Source: Verrucomicrobiia bacterium
GTDB taxonomy: Bacteria > Verrucomicrobiota > Verrucomicrobiia > CAIQCK01
Length of the DNA: 7,231 bases
Reading direction: 5' to 3'
Assembly: GCA_026417675.1 (NCBI GenBank)
Contig: JAOACV010000041.1
Location: 3,063 to 10,293 of the forward strand
This document shows, one piece after another, positions 1 to 4,943 of this stretch (positions are counted from its first letter, which is position 1; every line of letters begins with the position of its first letter). Position numbers and translations under genes: made by a program. The notes beneath the pieces are model-generated. The model was not told the origin of the DNA, ran no database searches, and was given only the letters and a program-made list of their open reading frames with translations.

Positions 1-1265
1 GGCTTGCGCGAGAGCAACTCCTTGCGCTCGCGGTCGTCCAACCACTCCGGGCGTGAGCGGTCCTTGGCGAGGAACTCGTTCCAGTCCCACGCGACGGCAC
101 GAAAGAAGACCTGCGTGACGTTGCGGTAGCGGACAGTGATTTTTGGCATCGGCTTGTTCCAGACGCGCTCGGTGGTGATGGGGGCGGACTTGGCTTCGAT
201 GTCCTGGATGAGGTTGTGGCACAGCCTGCCGCCGGGACTCTCTGGAAAAGCCTTTTGGCCGCGCATCGCCAGCTCGCGCGCCTCGACGAAGTTGCCTTCG
301 CCCTTGACCACGCCCGCCCAGCGGTGCAACGCCAGCGCCGACAGTTCATGGTCGGCGTTTTTCTCGGCGAACGCTTTCAACGCCGCCTTGTAGCGGGCGG
401 CCTTCTCTTCGCCGAACGCGGTGTTGTAGGCAAACTGCAAACGCGCGAGGTCGGCGTCCGCGAACGCGCTCGGATCCTTGTCGTTCTCGTGGAAGGCAAG
501 CAGCCGGCCATAGAGGTCGAGCGCCTTGACGGCGGGGGCGTTGGGGAAGCTCTTGAACGCGAACGTCCGCCACCACTTCAGGAACTCCTCCGCGTCGCCC
601 AACGCCGGGCTGCTGGCCGGCAACTCGAAGGCGTCCTGCGGCTTCGCGGCGGCCTGCTCGCCGCTGGTGTAGAACTTCAGCGCGTCGTGGGCGATGAAGT
701 CGTAGAGCGTCGGCCGGTAACGGTCCGGCAGCGCGCCTTTTTCGAGGAGGTCGTCGAAGGCGGAAACGGGCGTTTTCTTCAACGTGTCGGCGTCGGTCAG
801 CGCGGCTTGAAATTGTCTGTCAATCTCTGCGAACAGCAGCGGCAGGTCCCACGTGGTGAAGTCCGTGCCGGGCGCGGCCGCTGTCGCGGTGCGCTGCATG
901 AACCGCCAGCGGTTGTGCTGAAAGTAGTGCCAATACCAGTTGGCCTGGATAGTCCGCAGCAGCGGCTTCATCTCGCGCGGCGCCCTGCCGATCTCGGCTT
1001 CGAGGCGCGGGATTTTCTCCTCCGGCTTGTTGCCCTCGATGTTGCCTTGCAGCACGATCTTCCGTGCGATGGCCTTGGCGGCCTCGCCCCACGCCTTGTC
1101 GGCGAGCGCTCCTTGGATGATTGGCTCCAACTCGGCGATAGCGGTCTTGGGCAGGCCCTTGTTGATAGCTTCGTCCACTTTTCGCCACTGGTCGTCTCGC
1201 GAGCCGGCGAGCAGAACGGGAGTCATGATGAAAAGCAACACGGAGGCGAAGGTGAGTTTTTTCAT
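1..1265 (-). CDS. Bacterial alpha-2-macroglobulin family protein, N-terminal part (runs off left edge)
   Basis: The frame is open from ATG at 1265-1263 to the window edge, giving 421 residues with no stop. Residues 1-21 are a signal peptide (MKK, hydrophobic core, then LLAGS) without a lipobox cysteine, so export as a soluble or inner-membrane-associated protein is expected. Residues 25-370 are helical, Trp/Tyr-rich repeats, with WYWHYFQHNRWRF at about 110-122. From about residue 374 (PKITVRYRNVTQVFFRAV) a beta-rich MG1-type macroglobulin domain begins. This order is typical of large exported A2M proteins in Bacteroidetes and Verrucomicrobia. The thioester and bait regions would lie outside the window, so protease trapping is family knowledge, not seen here. 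An in-frame ATG five codons upstream (1280-1278) is possible, but MKK gives the better signal peptide. No Shine-Dalgarno site is visible. Several long frames on the opposite strand are shadows of this gene. Confidence 0.82.
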   Translation of the reverse strand, partial: MKKLTFASVLLFIMTPVLLAGSRDDQWRKVDEAINKGLPKTAIAELEPIIQGALADKAWGEAAKAIARKIVLQGNIEGNKPEEKIPRLEAEIGRAPREMKPLLRTIQANWYWHYFQHNRWRFMQRTATAAAPGTDFTTWDLPLLFAEIDRQFQAALTDADTLKKTPVSAFDDLLEKGALPDRYRPTLYDFIAHDALKFYTSGEQAAAKPQDAFELPASSPALGDAEEFLKWWRTFAFKSFPNAPAVKALDLYGRLLAFHENDKDPSAFADADLARLQFAYNTAFGEEKAARYKAALKAFAEKNADHELSALALHRWAGVVKGEGNFVEARELAMRGQKAFPESPGGRLCHNLIQDIEAKSAPITTERVWNKPMPKITVRYRNVTQVFFRAVAWDWNEFLAKDRSRPEWLDDRERKELLSRK

Positions 1266-1275
1266 GGCAGTGGTA

Positions 1276-1281
1276 ATCATA
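1276..1281 (-). promoter_or_regulatory. Candidate -10 box for the alpha-2-macroglobulin gene
   Basis: Reading the minus strand, TATGAT lies 10 nt before the ATG, so transcription would start about 4-5 nt before the start codon, giving an almost leaderless mRNA. There is no good -35 box at normal spacing: TTGCCG is 21 nt upstream. The same hexamer at a similar distance precedes the Gfo/Idh/MocA gene, which strengthens the call slightly. Confidence 0.3.
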
Positions 1282-1429
1282 GCATGGAGCGTTGGACGGG
1301 AGCGGCAAAGAAATGCTCCGACCAATAGCCACTGAGGAGTAGCATCGGGGCCAGCCAAACCAAGAAACTCCAGGGTGCAGCATCCGAGCTCTACGCTCCC
1401 CCCGACTCCACAAACCGGAGTCAGAGGGG
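1282..1429. other. Upstream region of the alpha-2-macroglobulin gene, no gene seen
   Basis: No coding frame here is convincing on either strand. A small hairpin, GACTCC (1404-1409) with GGAGTC (1417-1422), has flanking C and G runs that could extend the stem. It lacks a following T-run, so it is not called as a terminator. Confidence 0.4.
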
Positions 1430-1540
1430 ATCGCGTTCTCCGGACGCGATGAGTTGAATCGGGCAGCAGAATCGCGTTCGAAGAACGCGATTCACCTTCA
1501 AGCGAACAACAAGCTCTTGCGCCGGTCGCGGACGCGATGA
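1430..1540. repeat. REP-like palindromes, first cluster (two copies plus a half copy)
   Basis: Each copy is 21 nt, made of two 9-nt arms around a 3-nt centre. Copy 1 (1430-1450) has arms ATCGCGTTC and GGACGCGAT around TCC, with one arm mismatch. Copy 2 (1471-1491) has perfect arms ATCGCGTTC and GAACGCGAT around GAA, and the pairing extends one more base on each side. A right-arm-only remnant, GGACGCGAT, lies at 1530-1538. Four more copies lie at 1771-1922. The form resembles dispersed REP/hairpin elements. No RAYT-type transposase is in the window. Confidence 0.75.
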
Positions 1541-1628
1541 CGTGGTCATGTCCTGACCTTCCTGTAAAAGCGAGCAGGGTGTAGGCTTGTAAGAGAAACA
1601 CAGAACGAAAGACAGGCCCGCCCCTAGC

Positions 1629-1726
1629 AGGCTGTTGAAAAAGTCGTTTTCGCGCAAAGAATCATGCGAAAACCCCAACGTTTTTGAGGGTCGTTTTTTT
1701 TCAAAACATGCCTTTTTCAACAGCCT
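1629..1726. mobile_element. MITE-like non-autonomous element with 15-bp perfect terminal inverted repeats
   Basis: The left end AGGCTGTTGAAAAAG (1629-1643) is the exact reverse complement of the right end CTTTTTCAACAGCCT (1712-1726). The 98-bp element has no coding capacity. An inner hairpin pairs GTTTTCGC (1646-1653) with GCGAAAAC (1666-1673). The GGCTGTTGAAAAAG end resembles short elements I know from many bacterial genomes as solo or MITE forms of insertion sequences, so the parent IS family is a guess. No clear target-site duplication is visible. The AT-rich interior contrasts with the GC-rich flanks. Confidence 0.65.
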
Positions 1727-1770
1727 TGTTAATGGTCTTGTCCTCTGCCCTTGGCATCGGCCGGGCTTGG

Positions 1771-1922
1771 AGCGCGTCCTCCCAACGCGCTGACGGCGCC
1801 CCCGCCTGGTGGAGCGCGTTCTCCGAACGCGCTGAGGCGCGCCAGCTTGGTGCATTGCGTTCGGAGAACGCGATGGGGTGCGCTGTTACGCCTGCCGAAG
1901 CATCGCGTTCGGAGAACGCGAT
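1771..1922. repeat. REP-like palindromes, second cluster (four copies at 41-48 bp spacing)
   Basis: Copies lie at 1771-1791 (arms AGCGCGTCC and CAACGCGCT, one mismatch), 1813-1833 (arms AGCGCGTTC and GAACGCGCT, perfect), 1854-1874 (arms ATTGCGTTC and GAACGCGAT, one G:T-type mismatch) and 1902-1922 (arms ATCGCGTTC and GAACGCGAT, perfect). The 3-nt centre is TCC in the first two and GGA in the last two, so the cluster is two copies facing two reversed copies. The sequences between copies are unrelated. The copies belong to the same family as those at 1430 and 1471. Confidence 0.78.
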
Positions 1923-2053
1923 CCACCGGTCTTCTTATCGCCGCAACGGCGCAATCAGTTCGTTGGGTTTCGCAATCGTCGCCGCCGGGGTTTGAAACGG
2001 CAGGATCAAAGGCCATCGTTGTTGCTTCGTTCCACGCTTTCGGGGTGCAAAAT

Positions 2054-2075
2054 CGCAAAAAACTCGTTTTTTGCG
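2054..2075. other. Perfect 9-bp hairpin with 4-nt loop
   Basis: CGCAAAAAA (2054-2062) pairs with TTTTTTGCG (2067-2075) across a CTCG loop. The T-run forms the 3' arm of the stem instead of following it, so this is not a standard intrinsic terminator on either strand. It could be a structural part of a repeat element or a weak bidirectional terminator. Confidence 0.4.
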
Positions 2076-2086
2076 CCTTCGCTGAC

Positions 2087-2165
2087 TTGAACTGACGTAA
2101 TCCAAGTTTGAGTTGTCGTAGTTCAAGCCTAGGTAGCGGCCATTCAAATCTGGGTTGCGCCGGCA
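2087..2165. repeat. Degenerate 21-bp tandem repeat, about 3.75 units
   Basis: Three units start with CAAG or CAAA at 2103, 2124 and 2145, exactly 21 bp apart. A partial unit before them (2087-2102) matches the end of the next unit at about 11 of 16 positions. Full units agree pairwise at only about 10-12 of 21 positions, so the repeat is old or the match is marginal. On the minus strand it would encode a seven-residue periodic peptide, but no credible gene contains it. Confidence 0.35.
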
Positions 2166-2404
2166 CATGTCGCGCAATCGCAGCTTGGCGGTTGCAAACC
2201 CCCTCTCCTTGCTCAACTCAAATCACGCCGCCGCATCCAACTGAACCGTTCCTTTCCGGCTATAAGAACGCGAGTCCTCCATGGTCCGCCCCCACCATCC
2301 TCAACATTACAAAACAGCCAAGAGTTTGCTTGCACTCGGCAGGCTGGCGGGTGTATCTGTGCGTCCAGTTTGAGGCAGGAAAGGCACCGATGATCGCAAC
2401 AGCT

Positions 2405-2625
2405 TCGCAACTTGGCCCCGCCGTGGCCAGCGCGGGTGTCGCCCGGCATGTTGGATGTCATCCCTTTCGGCACTCTGCTTCGCCGCCCACCTGCTGGAAG
2501 CTGGATATGACATCCCCACCATCCAGGAGCTTCTGGGGCACAAGGACGTGAGCACGACGAGGATCTACACACATGTTTTGAACAAAGGCGGCTGCGGCGT
2601 CAGAAGCCCGCTGGACGGTTATTGA
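2405..2625 (+). pseudogene. Integron-integrase-type tyrosine recombinase, C-terminal fragment with frameshift
   Basis: Two frames together give the C-terminal catalytic end of an IntI/XerC-like recombinase. In the first frame (ending about 2476) [19 protein letters not shown] carries the HxxR motif. In the second frame (from 2479 to the TGA at 2623-2625) are [23 protein letters not shown], then [14 protein letters not shown] and GVRSPLDGY. These supply the catalytic His of LLGH and the Tyr nucleophile of IYTHV. The tail LNKGG..GVRSPLD is characteristic of integron integrases rather than XerC/D. The frames differ by two extra bases (or one lost base) between HS and FAAH near 2477-2478. The N-terminal DNA-binding domain and the first catalytic Arg are missing, so the protein cannot be active. 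It lies directly upstream of, and reads toward, a gene cassette with an attC site. The 5' limit of recognisable homology is approximate; a decayed match (GWRVYL) may begin near 2343. Confidence 0.82.
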
Positions 2626-2626
2626 C

Positions 2627-2645
2627 GCCGGTTTATACAGACTGT
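2627..2645 (+). repeat. 19-bp direct repeat, copy 1, part of a 17-bp palindrome
   Basis: GCCGGTTTATACAGACTGT recurs exactly at 2760-2778, 133 bp away. This copy continues with ATAA and so completes a perfect palindrome at 2633-2649 (TTATACAG, A, CTGTATAA). It begins 2 nt after the integrase fragment's stop codon. Symmetry and length fit an operator for a dimeric repressor or a recombinase-binding site. Confidence 0.7.
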
Positions 2646-2744
2646 ATAAGACGGTGCCAAGAGAACGAGGTGAGAATGGAACTTCTTGGGAAAAGCGAGG
2701 TTAGAGACCCTCGCGCGCGAACGCGCGCCGGTTTGGGCGGGGAC

Positions 2745-2780
2745 GGACAGTCTGCCTTTGCCGGTTTATACAGACTGTCC
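2745..2780 (+). repeat. 19-bp direct repeat, copy 2 (2760-2778), within a 10-bp perfect inverted repeat
   Basis: The second copy of GCCGGTTTATACAGACTGT is followed by CC, so the palindrome of copy 1 is broken on its right side. Its CAGACTGTCC (2771-2780) pairs perfectly with GGACAGTCTG (2745-2754), leaving a 16-nt loop. The structure sits 18-24 nt before the likely cassette ATG, where it could act as an operator, an mRNA hairpin or part of a recombination site. Confidence 0.65.
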
Positions 2781-2797
2781 ATTTATTGTTCGACGCC

Positions 2798-3274
2798 ATG
2801 ACGATGAAACACCGTGACTGTGTGTCGAAGTTACGCGCAGTGGGCATAGAGCTTGGGTTCCACGCGACGCACCGCAGCCATGGCAAGATGTATCACATGG
2901 GCAATCCTGATTGCGTTTGGTACTTCAAAGGCCGGGGTGCCCAGGAGTTGGCGAAGATCGCGAGAGGGGATCGCTACAAGTACCTGCCGTTCGTGGCTTT
3001 CGAGGTCGCTTACAGCGAGAGTGAGAAACAGCTGCGCGGATCCTTGATGACTCTCCAGCTGACGAATGCTGCGGCGAGCGTCATTGTGTTGTTGGGGGCT
3101 TCGGCAGCACATCGCAAGTATTTGCGTAGGCTGATCGGCAGGTACTCCTACTTACGCTTTCGAATCTGGACGGAGGAGGATGTGAACTTCTTGTACGACT
3201 CTGTCTTCCCTCAGAGAGCGGTCCATGGCGTCGAACAATCGCTTGCAGCGGACGGCGCGGCACGCCGCCGCTGA
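2798..3274 (+). CDS. Integron cassette protein of unknown function, possible PD-(D/E)XK-like fold
   Basis: About 158 residues from ATG 2798; TTG 2786 (four codons upstream) and ATG 2804 are alternatives, and no ribosome binding site distinguishes them. I do not recognise a named family. Counting from TTG 2786, a charged helix (8-25) leads to GNPDCVWYF (39-47), then LPFVAFEVAYSESEKQLRGS (67-86), a helix with LTLQLTNAA-like character (88-97), the strand SVIVLLG (98-104) and a C-terminal RFRIWTEEDVNFLYD (124-138). The PD followed by FEVA and a downstream K81 resembles the PD...(D/E)xK nuclease core, but the K of ExK is Ala75, so activity is uncertain. No signal peptide or membrane segment is seen, so it is probably cytoplasmic. 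The stop lies inside attC, as is usual for cassette genes. Its GC content looks lower than that of the surrounding genes, consistent with acquisition. Confidence 0.75.
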   Translation: MTMKHRDCVSKLRAVGIELGFHATHRSHGKMYHMGNPDCVWYFKGRGAQELAKIARGDRYKYLPFVAFEVAYSESEKQLRGSLMTLQLTNAAASVIVLLGASAAHRKYLRRLIGRYSYLRFRIWTEEDVNFLYDSVFPQRAVHGVEQSLAADGAARRR

Positions 3275-3289
3275 AGCTGAGCGTTAAGC
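3230..3289 (+). other. attC recombination site (59-base element) of the gene cassette
   Basis: R'' is GTCGAAC (3230-3236), followed by the typical AAT. R' is GTTAAGC (3283-3289), a perfect GTTRRRY core preceded by GC. Between them GCTT-G-CAGCGG (3241-3251) pairs with CCGCTGAAGC (3268-3277), leaving G3245 bulged. After an unpaired A3252, CGGCG (3253-3257) pairs with CGCCG (3263-3267) over a 5-nt loop. A 60-bp imperfect hairpin with R''/L''/L'/R' order and two extrahelical bases matches the family description of attC. The R'' core has one mismatch to RYYYAAC. The TGA of the cassette gene (3272-3274) lies in L'. Confidence 0.85.
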
Positions 3290-3313
3290 GGAGGGATTTC
3301 GGGGGGCGCGCTA

Positions 3314-3341
3314 TTGACCCTTGGGAGTTACTCGGTATGAT
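3314..3341 (+). promoter_or_regulatory. Sigma70-type promoter of the Gfo/Idh/MocA gene, likely leaderless
   Basis: The -35 TTGACC (3314-3319) and -10 TATGAT (3336-3341) each match consensus at five of six bases, with a 16-nt spacer. Transcription would start at about 3348-3350, at or next to the ATG at 3350, leaving no room for a Shine-Dalgarno site. It begins 25 bp after attC, so it is outside the cassette and probably native to the carbohydrate locus. Confidence 0.62.
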
Positions 3342-3349
3342 GCGGGGCT

Positions 3350-4729
3350 ATGAACAATCTGAACATCCTTTCCCGTCGTCAATTTCTCGCTGCAGCCGGG
3401 GCGCTGGCCGCGCCCGCCATCATTCCCGCCACGGCGCTGGGTCGCGGTGGGCGGCCGGCGCCTTCGGAGCGGATTAACCTGGCGTGCTTGGGGTTCGGCA
3501 CGATCGCGCAATCGGTGACGCCAAATTTCCTGAACCTTGACCGCGTGCAGGTCGTGGCGGTGTGCGATGTGAACCGCGAGGGCGACCACTATGGTTATCA
3601 GGGCGAGCACAAGGGCGGGCGGGAGGTCGGGCGGCGGATGGTGAACAAGTTCTACGCGGAAAAGACCGGCAAGGCCGGCTACGACGGCTGCCGCGTGTAT
3701 GAGGATTTCCGCGAGCTGTTGGGCAAGGAGGATGTGGACGCGGTGCAGATTTCCACGCCGGACCATTGGCACGCGGTGATGGCGGTCTGGTGTGCGCGGC
3801 GCAAGAAACACATCTACGGCCAGAAGCCGTTGGCGCTGACGGTCGAGCAGGGGCGCGTGATGGCGCGCGAGATTGCCCGGGCGGGCGTGACGTGGCAGAC
3901 CGGCAGTCAGCAGCGGTCGCAGCTTTATTTCCGGATGGCCTGCGAGTTCGTCCGCAACGGCCGGCTCGGCAAGCTGCAGCGCATCCGCGTCGTGTTGCCG
4001 GGCGGCCACCGCGATTTCAGCAAGCTGGCCGCGAAACAGGCGCCGGAGCCGGTGCCGGACGGGCTGAACTACGAGTTGTGGGAAGGTCCCGCGCCGCACC
4101 GCGAGTATCGGCCGGCGCTGCACCCGCTGAACTGGCGATGGAACTTCGATTACTCCGGCGGGATGATCACCGATTGGGGCGCGCACCACATTGACATCGC
4201 GCAATGGGCGCTGGACATGGACAGGTCCGGCCCGGTGAAGATCGAGAACATCCGTGGCGAGCTGCCGCCGCCCGGCGCGCTCTACAACACGGCGACGACG
4301 TTCCACTTCGAGTGTGTCTATGCCAACGGCGTGCGGATGGACGTGGACGACGAATCGGTCGGGCCGAACGGGATCACGTTCGAGGGCGAGAACGGCCGGA
4401 AGATTTTCGTCAACCGCGAGAAGCTGGAGTTCACGCCGGAGAGCCTACGCCGCGAGAAGATCGGCCAGAACGAGATTCGCCTCTACGAGAGCAAACATCA
4501 CGAGGCCAACTTCATTGACTGCATCTACTCCGGCAAACCGACCGTCGCGCCGGTGGAGACCGCGCACCGCTCCATCACCATCGCGCACATTGCCAACATC
4601 GCGTTGCGGCTGGGCCGGACGGCGATCAAGTGGGATCCCGTCAAGGAACGCTTCGTCGGCGACGACAAGGCCAACGCCATGCTCAGCCGCCCCATGCGCA
4701 AGCCGTGGTCGCTGAACCCGAAGGTGTGA
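3350..4729 (+). CDS. Tat-exported Gfo/Idh/MocA family oxidoreductase
   Basis: 459 residues; an NAD(P)-dependent sugar or cyclitol oxidoreductase that probably acts in the periplasm. The N-terminus has a twin-arginine signal (SRRQFL at 8-13, then an Ala-rich hydrophobic stretch to about 31). The Rossmann domain starts at INLACLGFGTIAQS (42-55), VVAVCDVN (68-75) ends the second strand, and STPDHWHAVMA (135-145) follows. The usual EKP motif reads GQKP here (157-160), keeping catalytic Lys159. The C-terminal domain carries GGMITDWGAHHIDIAQW (270-286) with conserved Asp and His residues. Length and layout match the exported Bacteroidetes/Planctomycetes/Verrucomicrobia subfamily, some of which oxidise glycosides at C3 or use tightly bound cofactor. 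The substrate is unknown. The start is fixed by the Tat signal and the promoter immediately upstream. It is the first gene of a four-gene same-strand set. Confidence 0.9.
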   Translation: MNNLNILSRRQFLAAAGALAAPAIIPATALGRGGRPAPSERINLACLGFGTIAQSVTPNFLNLDRVQVVAVCDVNREGDHYGYQGEHKGGREVGRRMVNKFYAEKTGKAGYDGCRVYEDFRELLGKEDVDAVQISTPDHWHAVMAVWCARRKKHIYGQKPLALTVEQGRVMAREIARAGVTWQTGSQQRSQLYFRMACEFVRNGRLGKLQRIRVVLPGGHRDFSKLAAKQAPEPVPDGLNYELWEGPAPHREYRPALHPLNWRWNFDYSGGMITDWGAHHIDIAQWALDMDRSGPVKIENIRGELPPPGALYNTATTFHFECVYANGVRMDVDDESVGPNGITFEGENGRKIFVNREKLEFTPESLRREKIGQNEIRLYESKHHEANFIDCIYSGKPTVAPVETAHRSITIAHIANIALRLGRTAIKWDPVKERFVGDDKANAMLSRPMRKPWSLNPKV

Positions 4730-4757
4730 TGCAGCCGGGGCACGACGCCCGTTTGGT

Positions 4758-4881
4758 AATGGGCCGGGAGATGGTGGCGAGGTCCTCAGCGGCCAGGAGG
4801 GCAAACAACGGTGGAGCAGGTAGTCTGCGTGAGTAGCCTGTTCACAAACCAGAAAAACTGTCCACAATCTCCCGGCCTATT
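4758..4881. mobile_element. Possible small element bounded by 20-bp imperfect inverted repeats
   Basis: The left end AATGGGCCGGGAGATGGTGG (4758-4777) and the reverse complement of 4862-4881 agree at 18 of 20 positions; the core GGCCGGGAGAT is identical (4762-4772 with 4867-4877). The 124-bp segment has no coding capacity and fills most of the gap between two genes of the locus. It could be a MITE, a transposon relic or a long regulatory or terminating hairpin. No target duplication is obvious. Confidence 0.42.
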
Positions 4882-4904
4882 CAGACCTTGGCCCGCTTCT
4901 GCGC

Positions 4905-4933
4905 TTGACGAACGCCGCGCCGGCCCGTAACAG
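4905..4933 (+). promoter_or_regulatory. Weak candidate promoter of the DUF6807 gene
   Basis: TTGACG (4905-4910) is a good -35 box. TAACAG (4928-4933), 17 nt later, is a poor -10 box lacking the final T. If used, transcription would start near 4940, again very close to the ATG at 4944. The 214-bp gap and the inverted-repeat element upstream make a separate promoter reasonable. Confidence 0.28.
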
Positions 4934-4943
4934 CAGGGCTGCC

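Larger units (their letters stand above)
1923..2404. other. Repeat-rich region without a recognisable gene
   Basis: Several short frames cross this stretch on both strands, but none has a domain, signal or start context worth calling. Minus-strand frames are basic, low-information shadows of the palindromes. What it does hold is a strong hairpin (2054-2075) and a degenerate 21-bp tandem repeat (2087-2165). The part from about 2340 may include badly decayed upstream sequence of the integrase fragment that follows. Confidence 0.45.
2626..2785 (+). other. Candidate attI region between integrase relic and cassette
   Basis: The position is that expected for attI when integrase and cassettes share orientation. 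A near-consensus core, GTTAGAG (2700-2706; consensus GTTRRRY, last base off), is the best candidate crossover point. The region is densely palindromic: TTATACAG/CTGTATAA (2633-2649), GCGCGCG/CGCGCGC around AA (2713-2728), and GGACAGTCTG/CAGACTGTCC (2745-2754 with 2771-2780). attI sites vary too much between integrons for identification by eye. Confidence 0.35.

Noticed and set aside
216..1328. Long plus-strand open frame of 370 codons
   Set aside because: Arg/Gly-rich, domain-free translation lying exactly antisense to the alpha-2-macroglobulin gene; a GC-rich shadow frame.
1404..1422. Hairpin as an intrinsic terminator
   Set aside because: Short stem, no T-run on either strand, and no gene ending nearby.
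1430..1922. Regularly spaced repeats resembling a CRISPR array
   Set aside because: Repeats are perfect palindromes in both orientations, differ between copies, have unequal gaps with other elements between them, and no cas gene is present.
1430..1922. GTTC-N3-GAAC palindromes as LexA/SOS operators
   Set aside because: They lie in a gene-free stretch in multiple tandem copies, and the 3-nt spacer is shorter than in the GTTC/GAAC-type LexA motif I recall for Verrucomicrobia (N4).
1729..2166. Minus-strand open frames across the repeat region (also 1935-2216 and 2213-2572)
   Set aside because: They translate the palindromes and tandem repeat or antisense of the integrase remnant; no start context or domain.
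2108..2551. Plus-strand frame of 147 codons as an intact gene
   Set aside because: Only its last part before 2477 is recombinase-like; the true C-terminus continues in another frame, so it is part of a pseudogene.
3311..4306. Long minus-strand open frame of 331 codons
   Set aside because: Shadow of the Gfo/Idh/MocA gene, low-complexity His/Arg/Leu composition, no recognisable domain.
4859..4867. DnaA-box-like CTGTCCACA
   Set aside because: Single copy with two mismatches, inside the inverted-repeat element; no AT-rich region or replication genes nearby.
4905..4943. TTG at 4905 as start of the DUF6807 protein
   Set aside because: The extra 13 residues have no family resemblance, and the TTG overlaps a -35-like box; ATG 4944 has a nearby AGGG.
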